Assembly (NCBI GenBank): GCA_032054765.1
Contig: DAMBSC010000004.1
Location: forward strand, 248,001 to 312,000
Source of the DNA: DFXE01 sp032054765
Lineage (GTDB): Bacteria; Bacteroidota; Bacteroidia; Bacteroidales; Tannerellaceae
Reading direction: 5' to 3'
Length of the DNA stretch: 64,000 nt
Position 1 is the stretch's first letter; each line of letters starts with the position of its first letter. The position numbers were made by a program, and so were the translations under genes. The notes under the pieces are model-generated. The model saw only the letters and a program-made list of their open reading frames with translations, was not told the DNA's origin and did not search any database. Shown in pieces: positions 9,531-17,787 of this stretch.

Positions 9531-10322
9531 TTATGAGTCTTGCATTAAAGCCGATCGTCCACCATCCATCAGTATAGTAGTACCACTAATAAAACGAGCC
9601 ATTGGAGATGCCAGATAAACACATAAATCTCCAACTTCTTCAGGAGTTCCAATCCGTTTTACCGGATGTAGATCAATCGTACGGGATCTTTCTTTTTCAG
9701 GATCGGGAAAAGCATTAAACCAGTTATCGTTTCCGGCTGTATCTATAAATCCCGGCGCTACACCCACTGTCCGTATAATAGGCCCCCATTCAATCGCCAG
9801 ACTACGAACCAAACCGGTTATAGCTGTTTTTGTAAGATTGTACGGAAAGCATCCCGGAATAGTATTGAATGCATGGTTGGAAGTCATCAATACGATAACC
9901 CCATCTTCACTTTGCTCAAGGTAGGGTTTGCATAACCTCGCCAACCGCCAATGAGATGCCAGATTCAAGTTGAGATTATATGCCCATTTTTCCTCTGAAC
10001 AATTCTCCGCTCCTTCAAATATATTAAAGCCCGCATTGGAAACAAGTATATCTAATCTTCCGAAAACCCTTATAGTTTCATCTACTAAGCGTTTCAGATC
10101 ATCAGCACAAGTTACATCAGCCTGTGTATATAAAGCCTGGACACCTGCTGCTTCAACCGTTTCTCTATAGGAAACAATATTTTCATCATCCTGGGTTTTT
10201 CTTGCACAGCCGGATATATGAGCTCCGGCTTTAGCAAACTCTTTTGCAGTTCCTAAACCTATGCCGGAAGAAACACCGGTTACTATTACTACTTTATCAG
10301 TAAGATCAATTACTAAACTCAT
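9531..10322 (-). CDS. SDR-family NAD(P)-dependent oxidoreductase
   Basis: A 263-aa classical short-chain dehydrogenase. The cofactor motif TGVSSGIG is at about residues 15-22, followed by NAG (about 96-98). The catalytic Ser lies in LMTSNHA and the YNLTK motif gives the catalytic Tyr/Lys. The C-terminus has the usual GTTILMDGG. Next to a dehydratase and an aldolase, a role in oxidising a sugar or a 2-keto-3-deoxy sugar acid is plausible, as in non-phosphorylative fucose or rhamnose routes. That is inference. It starts 4 bp after the dehydratase stop. Confidence 0.9.
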   Translation of the reverse strand: MSLVIDLTDKVVIVTGVSSGIGLGTAKEFAKAGAHISGCARKTQDDENIVSYRETVEAAGVQALYTQADVTCADDLKRLVDETIRVFGRLDILVSNAGFNIFEGAENCSEEKWAYNLNLNLASHWRLARLCKPYLEQSEDGVIVLMTSNHAFNTIPGCFPYNLTKTAITGLVRSLAIEWGPIIRTVGVAPGFIDTAGNDNWFNAFPDPEKERSRTIDLHPVKRIGTPEEVGDLCVYLASPMARFISGTTILMDGGRSALMQDS

Positions 10323-10326
10323 AAAA

Positions 10327-11496
10327 TTAAATATAAAAGTTTACCGGAGGATTCGTTGTTATACCCGGGTATTTCTCCATTTCTTCATCTACAAGGTCAA
10401 CCCCTAATCCCGGACGATCCGACAAATGTAGATGGCCGTCATAAACCATTTCCGCTATCGGATGATCGATTACTGTGTCTCGCCAGGGAACGTCGTTAAA
10501 CATAAACTCCTGACGGAAAAAATTAGGAATTGCCGCACAGACATGTCCTGAAGCCAGTGTAGATAACGGACCGTTTGGATTATGAGGAGCAATAAGGACA
10601 TTATACGCCTCTGCCATTGTTGCCATTCGTTTCATTTCGGAAGGTCCGCCACAACGCGTAATATCAGGCATAATAACATCGCATATATGTTTTTCCAGCA
10701 AAGAACGAATCCCAAAACGGGTATAATGACGTTCACCGACACAGATTGCAACATCCGAAGGAATCCTTTCCCGCATGGCACGCAACGTATCGGAACTTTC
10801 CGGCCCTGCCGGTTCTTCATACCAGGTAATATTCAGCTTTGCCAGTCGTTCTGCCATCTTTACTGCAATCCGGTAATTCAGCATGGCATGGGTTTCTATC
10901 ATAATATCAAAATCCGGACCGACACACTCTCTCACCGCCTTTGAAACTTCAAAAGCCAGATCCTGTTGCCGGGCAGACAGTGTTAGGTTCGACGCTAAAT
11001 CTTCACCATACAGGTAATTTGTATGTGCAAAAGGATCAAACTTTAATCCGGTAAAACCTGCCTCTTTTACTTTAAGTGCCTGTTTTGCATAATCCTCTGC
11101 AGTATGTCCACCGCCCGTAAACCAGTAATTAGCATATAGTAATATATCTTTCCGGTATGCTCCTCCCAACAATTCATAGCATGGAACACCTAAGGCTTTA
11201 CCCTTTAAATCCAGCAGAGCCATATCTATTCCACTTATAGCACACATACTTGCTCCAAAAGGCCCTACCCAGTTGAGGTCACGGTATAATTTTGTCCATA
11301 TAAAATCCGTTTTCATAGGATCAAGTCCTATAATACGCTCTCCCACATGTTTTGCAGCAGCATATACCAGTGGACTCCCCGGCCAGTTTGTAGCTTCACC
11401 TATACCGGTATACCCTTCATCTGTATATATTTTCAATAATGTCCAGTTGTATTTAACACCTTGCACCAACCAGACCTTCACATCTGTAATCTTCAT
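10327..11496 (-). CDS. Enolase-superfamily sugar-acid dehydratase (mandelate racemase/muconate lactonizing type)
   Basis: A 389-aa enolase-superfamily protein with an N-terminal capping domain (1-about 125) and a modified TIM barrel. Visible active-site residues are K152 (GLKFDPF), metal ligands E201 (MIETHA), E227 or E228 (WYEEPAG) and E255 (VGERHY), and the His/Asp dyad D278 and H305 (APHNPNGP). The first metal ligand is Glu rather than the more common Asp. Such enzymes usually dehydrate aldonic acids to 2-keto-3-deoxy acids, which fits the neighbouring SDR and RraA-like aldolase. Which sugar acid is used cannot be told. The gene is 9 bp downstream of a GH2. Confidence 0.9.
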   Translation of the reverse strand: MKITDVKVWLVQGVKYNWTLLKIYTDEGYTGIGEATNWPGSPLVYAAAKHVGERIIGLDPMKTDFIWTKLYRDLNWVGPFGASMCAISGIDMALLDLKGKALGVPCYELLGGAYRKDILLYANYWFTGGGHTAEDYAKQALKVKEAGFTGLKFDPFAHTNYLYGEDLASNLTLSARQQDLAFEVSKAVRECVGPDFDIMIETHAMLNYRIAVKMAERLAKLNITWYEEPAGPESSDTLRAMRERIPSDVAICVGERHYTRFGIRSLLEKHICDVIMPDITRCGGPSEMKRMATMAEAYNVLIAPHNPNGPLSTLASGHVCAAIPNFFRQEFMFNDVPWRDTVIDHPIAEMVYDGHLHLSDRPGLGVDLVDEEMEKYPGITTNPPVNFYI

Positions 11497-11505
11497 ACTA
11501 TAGAG

Positions 11506-14415
11506 TTATTTTAATTCAAAAATCATTTCCCCGCGGAGAACATCATCCTTTTTCAATGTAATCCTTCCTATCGTAAACGGACTCCCGTAAAAACGTTCAG
11601 AGCCGGTATTAGAGTAATCAGCAATCAATAGATTGATACATTCATCCTGTAACCAGCTTCTCCAGGCCTGCGAACCGTTTCCATAAACTGTTATTCCATG
11701 TCCGTTTTTATCAGTTAGTGAGCCTTCAATAAGTTGTGTCTTTGTTGACCGGAAATCTACAGACCCTAACATATTGGCATCATCTTTCCAGGCTCCTGAC
11801 GGAACTTTACCCCATTCTTCCACTTCATATACATGATTTGCATGTAGAAGGGCAGTTCCCTCGGTACGGGCAATATCATATTCAGGATAAACAGAAAACT
11901 CACCAGCACGTTTCCAGTTAAGTATTTCCATACGTTTTGGTAATTGAAGCAACATTCCATACTGACGGGGGCGTATCTCTTCTGCGGCGATTCTTATTTC
12001 GTAATTTACCTTTATGCGCTTATCTTTTCCAAATGTATAAACAATGTTTCCGGAATCACCATTCCAATACTTCGCTTCGACTTCCACAATAACACTCCCG
12101 TCTTTGTCTTCTCTGTAATCGAACTGTTGAGCAAAAAGAGTCAAATGAGGATAATTCCTGAGTGGTGGCATAATGTTCTGGTATGTTTCACCTGCCACAT
12201 TTGGTTTTCCGCCATCATCGGAATTCATTGGAACCATACAAAACGCAGGTCCTTGTTGTAACAACGTTTGATCTCCTGTATAAGCCTGTGTTATAAGTCC
12301 GGTTATTTTATTGAATACGATTGTTTGTGATACTAAATCACTTTTATACTGAATTTTCAACAAGTCATTTTTATCTTCTAACCTCAGATCTGCTACATTA
12401 TTCGTCCGGACTGATGAATAATTACGGGCAAATAATTCTTCATGACATATCCTGCCGTCCGGATCAGTTACTTTCAGGTAAATATCTTGATTTCCTGATT
12501 CTTTTAATGGGATAATCATTTTCCCTGAACTTCGTGCCGGAATAGATGATTTGATTGCACTCATTTTACCACCTTTTATTCCTGCTTCTATCACAACCTG
12601 GTTGAAATTTATAAAGTTATAACGATTCTCGACGGTCAGTTCCAATTGTTCAGGTTTCCATTTCTTATCAAGGATACGGAACGGCGTGTAAGCTTTTTTC
12701 ATCCCCGTATATTCCGGTTTCTCACGTCGCCAGCCATCAATAGGCCCCCAGGGACCATAACCTACTATTTTACCTTCCGGCAAATGAAAGATATCGTCTA
12801 TTCCACTCCAGATAGCACCTCCCAGGCAAGCGGGATGATAATACATACTATCATACATTTCAACCAGGAACTTACCGTAAGCGGCCCTTACTCCAGGATC
12901 AGTAACAAGTTCCCTGCTATTATAACAAGTCAGATGGGCATATTCGCCAAACAGGACAGGACGCGACATCGTGTCGCACGCTGCCGGACCATTTATCCCC
13001 GGATAATGATAATTTGCAATATCAGCCGTACTGCCTGCATTGTTAAACGTTCCCCAACACTGATCATGAAAACTGTTCGGACGTGAAGGGTCGATTTCTT
13101 TTACTATTTCTTTTACCTTTTTCCATAAAAATGACCATCTCGATTCATTCACCATCGACCAGATAATAACAGACGGGTGCTTTCTGCCTGCTAGGATATT
13201 ATCCATATTTGCACGTATCATGTAAGGCAGAAATCGTTCATCCTCATAATTCCAATGCCGCCAGATTGGCGATGCATGATGCTGAATCCAGGTAAGTGCA
13301 GCTTCACTTTCTACAAAAAGTCCTAATTCATCGCAAGCATCTAGGAATTCTTCTGAAGGTGGATAATGTGATGTGCGGATATAGTTACAGTTTCCTGCTT
13401 TGAACAACTCTGCATCCTGCCGGCAAAATTCAGGAGTGAGACTTCTACCTCTTAACGGATGTACTTCATGGCGGTTAACTCCTCTTAGTTTTACAGATTT
13501 CCCATTTATGTATAAAAGATTTCCTTTTATTTCTATTTGCCGGATTCCTACCCGCTGTTCGTTTTGTTGTAAAAGTCTTCCTTCTGAAAGTAAAGAAGTT
13601 GTCAGGGTATATAAATAAGGTTGTTCCGAATTCCATAGTTTTGCATTCTTTACGGAAAGACTGTTTTTTACTTTTCCTGATTGTACAATATTCTGTTTCG
13701 CTTTTGATACGATTTTACCGGAATGATCCCTTAATATATATTCAACGACAAGATTTCCTACTGGATTTGCTTCCTCTACAACATCAGTTGTAATATGCAA
13801 TTCTGCATGTTTATATGACTTATCCAAGCTAGTGATAACATCTGTACCCGCAATATTTGTTTCCGGTAAAGCAAACAAAGTCACTTTTCGGATTAATCCT
13901 CCCACTGGATGGCAGGCATATTGCGAAATACAACCTAAACGGTCACTTATCGTTCCTGTTTTTACTTCTACCGTAAGATTATTTTCTCCTGTTTTTACGG
14001 CTTTCGTTATATCTACTTCAAAAGGAACCATTCCACCCTCATGCTCACCTACTGCTTCTCCGTTTACCTTAACAAGTCCGTATGAACTTATAGCATCAAA
14101 ACGAATCTTTATCCGTTTATTTTGCCAGTCTGCCGGAATATATATAATGCGTTCATAAAAAGCCGGTTCATTATCCGGGACATAAAATCCCTGCATCGTC
14201 CATTCGCCAGGAACTTCAATTGAAGTGGACGCAACAGATGCCGTATGGAACTTCCAGGAACCGTTTAATGACTGAACAGGATTCAGTACTCCTTCTACCG
14301 TTTTTGCTATAGGTGATAAACGGGGTATATCATATCCATTCATGCCCTGAACCGATGATATACAATAAAGAAAAATATAAATTAAAATAACCTGTGTTTT
14401 CATGCTTTGTTTCAT
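11506..14415 (-). CDS. Glycoside hydrolase family 2, second copy, exported
   Basis: A 969-aa exported GH2 enzyme, second gene of the operon. It has a signal peptide (1-24), a sugar-binding domain (about 45-180), an Ig-like domain, and a TIM barrel from about 300 starting at LRGVNRHEVHP. The acid/base is E424 in MVNES and the nucleophile is likely E491 in LFGEYAH. The C-terminal half contains a LacZ-like domain (VFNKITGLI). It shares the full domain order with the GH2 at 4963, but the sequences are clearly divergent, so the two probably cut different linkages. It starts 15 bp after rraA. Confidence 0.92.
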   Translation of the reverse strand: MKQSMKTQVILIYIFLYCISSVQGMNGYDIPRLSPIAKTVEGVLNPVQSLNGSWKFHTASVASTSIEVPGEWTMQGFYVPDNEPAFYERIIYIPADWQNKRIKIRFDAISSYGLVKVNGEAVGEHEGGMVPFEVDITKAVKTGENNLTVEVKTGTISDRLGCISQYACHPVGGLIRKVTLFALPETNIAGTDVITSLDKSYKHAELHITTDVVEEANPVGNLVVEYILRDHSGKIVSKAKQNIVQSGKVKNSLSVKNAKLWNSEQPYLYTLTTSLLSEGRLLQQNEQRVGIRQIEIKGNLLYINGKSVKLRGVNRHEVHPLRGRSLTPEFCRQDAELFKAGNCNYIRTSHYPPSEEFLDACDELGLFVESEAALTWIQHHASPIWRHWNYEDERFLPYMIRANMDNILAGRKHPSVIIWSMVNESRWSFLWKKVKEIVKEIDPSRPNSFHDQCWGTFNNAGSTADIANYHYPGINGPAACDTMSRPVLFGEYAHLTCYNSRELVTDPGVRAAYGKFLVEMYDSMYYHPACLGGAIWSGIDDIFHLPEGKIVGYGPWGPIDGWRREKPEYTGMKKAYTPFRILDKKWKPEQLELTVENRYNFINFNQVVIEAGIKGGKMSAIKSSIPARSSGKMIIPLKESGNQDIYLKVTDPDGRICHEELFARNYSSVRTNNVADLRLEDKNDLLKIQYKSDLVSQTIVFNKITGLITQAYTGDQTLLQQGPAFCMVPMNSDDGGKPNVAGETYQNIMPPLRNYPHLTLFAQQFDYREDKDGSVIVEVEAKYWNGDSGNIVYTFGKDKRIKVNYEIRIAAEEIRPRQYGMLLQLPKRMEILNWKRAGEFSVYPEYDIARTEGTALLHANHVYEVEEWGKVPSGAWKDDANMLGSVDFRSTKTQLIEGSLTDKNGHGITVYGNGSQAWRSWLQDECINLLIADYSNTGSERFYGSPFTIGRITLKKDDVLRGEMIFELK

Positions 14416-14430
14416 GATACTTTCTATGAT

Positions 14431-15123
14431 TTACATTATACCGTATGTATCAAAAGCATCCTTAGCTTTCATACCTTCCTGTATTTTTTTCAATACTATG
14501 CGTTCTCCACGCGCCTTTTCCAGTGCTTTTGTAAACACTTCTTCTTCTATTTTACGAGGTACAACACATACACCGTCAATGTCTCCTATGATCATATCAC
14601 CGTCGTTTATTACCACACCATCCATTTCAATGGGAACCCTGAAGTCGATCACTTTACCACGTGGTGCCTGATCTTGTGCATAAGGTCCGTAAGAAAAACA
14701 AGGAAAATCTAATGCCAGTATGCCTTTCGTATCTCGGGAATAACCATTCACTACAGCACCTGCAGCTTTACAAACGATAGCCCTTGCACTCATCAATTCT
14801 CCCCATAAAGCATAAGTTGGAGAGGAGCCTGAACAAACATACACTTCATTCTGTTTTAAATCGTCTAATGCTTCAAGCATTAATCCGAATGATTTATTCA
14901 GTAAAGGATTGGTTCCCATAACTCCGGGATGTTCCAAAACGTCGGCTTCCAAAACCGTCATTGCACGACCTATTATAAACATATCATCACGGAGTGGACG
15001 TATACATGGCGGTAAGAATTGATGCAAATACCCCATTTTATCCATAATATCTCCTATTACTGCAGTATAAAGCTCATCCCTAATCAGATTATACAACGCT
15101 TTATCATCTTTCCATTCTTTCAT
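14431..15123 (-). CDS. RraA-like / HMG-CHA aldolase family protein
   Basis: A 230-aa member of the RraA superfamily (RNase E regulator RraA and 4-hydroxy-4-methyl-2-oxoglutarate aldolases). Family motifs are GELMSARAIVCKAAGAVVNG followed by the conserved R-D of YSRD, where Arg and Asp form the substrate and metal site, and a C-terminal IIGDIDGVCVVP. As the first gene of a sugar-acid operon, a retro-aldol cleavage of a keto-acid is more likely than RNA-decay control. The operon promoter box is at 15159-15166. Confidence 0.87.
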   Translation of the reverse strand: MKEWKDDKALYNLIRDELYTAVIGDIMDKMGYLHQFLPPCIRPLRDDMFIIGRAMTVLEADVLEHPGVMGTNPLLNKSFGLMLEALDDLKQNEVYVCSGSSPTYALWGELMSARAIVCKAAGAVVNGYSRDTKGILALDFPCFSYGPYAQDQAPRGKVIDFRVPIEMDGVVINDGDMIIGDIDGVCVVPRKIEEEVFTKALEKARGERIVLKKIQEGMKAKDAFDTYGIM

Positions 15124-15158
15124 TTTAGTCTATGTTTCTCATTAGAATTAAATCCATA

Positions 15159-15166
15159 CAAAAATA
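15159..15166 (-). promoter_or_regulatory. -7 promoter box of the rraA-GH2 operon
   Basis: On the minus strand TATTTTTG matches TAnnTTTG, 35 bp before the rraA ATG. It is the only good box in the 134-bp gap after the AraC gene, so the six genes to 4963 are probably one transcript. Confidence 0.5.
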
Positions 15167-15257
15167 AAAGAACAGAAAAAGATAACCTTTCTCATATTGT
15201 ATTAGTCATACCATAAGAAGGTACTATTATCAGAAAGAAGTGTTGAAAACGGAACTA

Positions 15258-16121
15258 TTACTTAGTAAGCTCCTTCGGAGTTATCCCGACTTGTTGTTTG
15301 AATATTTTTGAAAAGTATTGAGGGGACTTAAAACCACAGGCAAAACAAACTTCTTTTACAGACATTTCCGTATTACGTAATAATTCGATGGCCTTATTTA
15401 CACGGATTTGGCTGAGGTAATCAAGTGGCGAAATATTCAAATGAGTAGCAAATAGTTTCCGTAAATAACGTTCTCCAATACCTGAATGAGCAGCTACTTC
15501 ACTCATTGATATATCGGACTGAAAATTAAGTCGTATATAAGCTATCGCCTTTTTCATAGCGTCATTAGTACAAATAGGCAGATATGCCTCATCCATATAA
15601 CGATAGATAAGTATAAGAAGCTCGGCATAATACATAAGGACCAAATACTGATAGTATTCATTCTGTGTGTTCAGTTCATTTACAATACGCTGAACCGCCC
15701 TCATGATACGTACATTGTTTACTATTTTAATAAGCCGGTTTTCTTCGGAAAAAATGGTTACAGGAGTCAATTCCGGCATAATTTCCTGTTCATGGAAACC
15801 GAATCTGGAAAAAACTTCAGGCAAAAACTCAAGTTGCATTAAGGTGACTCCTTCCGAGCCTGCTTCAAAAAAATGTGTTACATTGGAAGAGATAATCATA
15901 ATTTCATTTTCGTTGAACCCAATACTTTCGTTTTCAAGCCTGATGATACAACTACCTTTTTTCACATAATTAATCTCAATGCGTACATGCTGGTGTGGTC
16001 CGAAAGTTTCAAAAGGATCAAATGAAACAAACCTGAATACATCTGCCAGGCGTTTATGTTCCAAATCACTCGTAATACCTTCCAACAGTCCCCACAATGA
16101 TTGCTCCCTCGAATGAGTCAT
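15258..16121 (-). CDS. AraC-family transcriptional regulator
   Basis: A 287-aa regulator with an N-terminal cupin-like ligand-binding half (GPHQHVRIEINYV, residues about 40-120) and a C-terminal double helix-turn-helix AraC domain (about 185-285). That domain includes VKEVCFACGFKSPQYFSKIF, the usual signature. It is encoded just upstream of, and in the same direction as, the sugar-acid operon, and is likely its activator, responding to a sugar or pathway intermediate. It has its own promoter box at 16146-16153, divergent from nadB. Confidence 0.9.
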   Translation of the reverse strand: MTHSREQSLWGLLEGITSDLEHKRLADVFRFVSFDPFETFGPHQHVRIEINYVKKGSCIIRLENESIGFNENEIMIISSNVTHFFEAGSEGVTLMQLEFLPEVFSRFGFHEQEIMPELTPVTIFSEENRLIKIVNNVRIMRAVQRIVNELNTQNEYYQYLVLMYYAELLILIYRYMDEAYLPICTNDAMKKAIAYIRLNFQSDISMSEVAAHSGIGERYLRKLFATHLNISPLDYLSQIRVNKAIELLRNTEMSVKEVCFACGFKSPQYFSKIFKQQVGITPKELTK

Positions 16122-16145
16122 TAATATAAATGTTTCTATTCAGAA

Positions 16146-16153
16146 CAAATATA
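16146..16153 (-). promoter_or_regulatory. -7 promoter box for the AraC regulator
   Basis: On the minus strand TATATTTG matches TAnnTTTG, 24 bp before the regulator's ATG at 16121. Confidence 0.5.
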
Positions 16154-16183
16154 TAAATTTACCAGCTAATAAAATGATATTTA

Positions 16184-16191
16184 TATCTTTG
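16184..16191 (+). promoter_or_regulatory. -7 promoter box for nadB
   Basis: TATCTTTG matches TAnnTTTG and ends 19 bp before the nadB ATG, which implies a very short leader. It is back to back with the AraC promoter. Confidence 0.5.
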
Positions 16192-16210
16192 TTATTCTAA
16201 ATAAAAAAGA

Positions 16211-17779
16211 ATGGTAAAGCATTTTGATTTTTTGGTTATCGGTTCTGGTATTGCCGGTATGAGTTTCGCGTTAAAAGTTGCCAGTAAAGGGACAGTTGCC
16301 CTTGTCGCCAAAACAGGTCTTGAAGAAGCTAATACCTATTTTGCCCAGGGAGGAATAGCTTCTGTAACCAATCTTATTACCGATAATTTTGAAAAACATA
16401 TCGAAGATACCATGATTGCCGGTGACTGGCTCAGCAACCGGGAAGCTGTAGAAATGGTAGTTCGCAATGCACCTCAGCAAATAAACGAATTGATCAGTTG
16501 GGGAGTTGATTTTGATAAAGACGAAAAAGGGAATTTTGATCTCCACAGGGAAGGCGGACATTCCGAATTCCGTATCCTTCATCATAAAGACAGTACCGGA
16601 GCAGAAATTCAGGATAGTTTGATTAAAGCTGTTCAGCAACATCCAAGTATTACTGTCTTCGAAAATCATTTTGCAATTGAAATATTAACTCAACATCATC
16701 TAGGTGTGACTGTTACACGCCAAACTCCCGATATTAAATGTTACGGTGCCTATATAATGGATATAGCAACGGGAGAGATACATACATTCCTATCCAAAAT
16801 TACATTAATGGCTACAGGAGGTATAGGAGCTGTTTACCAAACGACAACTAATCCACTGGTAGCAACAGGCGATGGCATTGCTATGGTTTATCGTGCTAAG
16901 GGAACAGTAAAAGATATGGAATTTGTTCAGTTCCATCCTACCGCATTGTACCATGAAGGTGACCGTCCTTCATTTCTTATCACCGAAGCGATGCGTGGAT
17001 ATGGGGGTATTCTCCGCACAATGGACGGAAAAGAATTTATGCAGAAATACGACAGTCGGTTATCGCTGGCTCCTCGTGACATTGTAGCACGTGCTATCGA
17101 TAATGAAATGAAACTTAAAGGTGATGATCATGTCTATCTTGATGTAACACATAAAGACCCTGAAGAAACTAAAAAACATTTTCCGAATATCTACAAAAAA
17201 TGTCTGGAGATAGGTGTTGATATCACAAAAGAGTATATCCCAGTTGCACCTGCAGCACATTATTTATGCGGCGGTATTTTGGTGGATTTGGATGCCCGTT
17301 CGTCTATTAATCGGTTATATGCAGTTGGCGAATGTTCATGTACCGGATTACATGGAGGAAACCGTTTGGCATCTAACTCCTTGATCGAAGCTGTCGTTTA
17401 CGCAGATGCTGCGGCAAAACATAGCATACCATTGATTGACAACCTGACATACCAGGAAGATATTCCCGAGTGGAATGACGAAGGAGTCCAGGCTTCCGAA
17501 GAAATGGTGTTAATCACCCAAAGCGCCAAGGAAGTAGGACAGCTTATGAATGCTTATGTTGGTATAGTACGCTCAAACCTCAGATTGCAACGGGCATGGC
17601 AACGGTTAGACATTAACTACGAAGAAACGGAAGATCTCTTCAAGCGATCTGTAGCATCAAAAGACATTTGTGAATTACGTAATATGATCAATGTCGGCTA
17701 TCTGATCATGCGCCAGGCAATGGATCGCAAGGAAAGCCGGGGCTTGCATTATACACTGGATTATCCACCGAAAAATTAA
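16211..17779 (+). CDS. nadB: L-aspartate oxidase
   Basis: A 522-aa flavoprotein that oxidises L-aspartate to iminoaspartate, the first step of NAD biosynthesis. The FAD dinucleotide-binding motif VIGSGIAGMSFA is at residues 9-20. The substrate/FAD region APAAHYLCGGI and the signature HGGNRLASNSLIEAVVYA are typical of NadB within the succinate dehydrogenase/fumarate reductase flavoprotein family. Length fits the family (about 520-540). nadA and nadC are not nearby. It ends 8 bp before the convergent DUF2207 gene. Confidence 0.96.
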   Translation: MVKHFDFLVIGSGIAGMSFALKVASKGTVALVAKTGLEEANTYFAQGGIASVTNLITDNFEKHIEDTMIAGDWLSNREAVEMVVRNAPQQINELISWGVDFDKDEKGNFDLHREGGHSEFRILHHKDSTGAEIQDSLIKAVQQHPSITVFENHFAIEILTQHHLGVTVTRQTPDIKCYGAYIMDIATGEIHTFLSKITLMATGGIGAVYQTTTNPLVATGDGIAMVYRAKGTVKDMEFVQFHPTALYHEGDRPSFLITEAMRGYGGILRTMDGKEFMQKYDSRLSLAPRDIVARAIDNEMKLKGDDHVYLDVTHKDPEETKKHFPNIYKKCLEIGVDITKEYIPVAPAAHYLCGGILVDLDARSSINRLYAVGECSCTGLHGGNRLASNSLIEAVVYADAAAKHSIPLIDNLTYQEDIPEWNDEGVQASEEMVLITQSAKEVGQLMNAYVGIVRSNLRLQRAWQRLDINYEETEDLFKRSVASKDICELRNMINVGYLIMRQAMDRKESRGLHYTLDYPPKN

Positions 17780-17787
17780 TTTCATGG

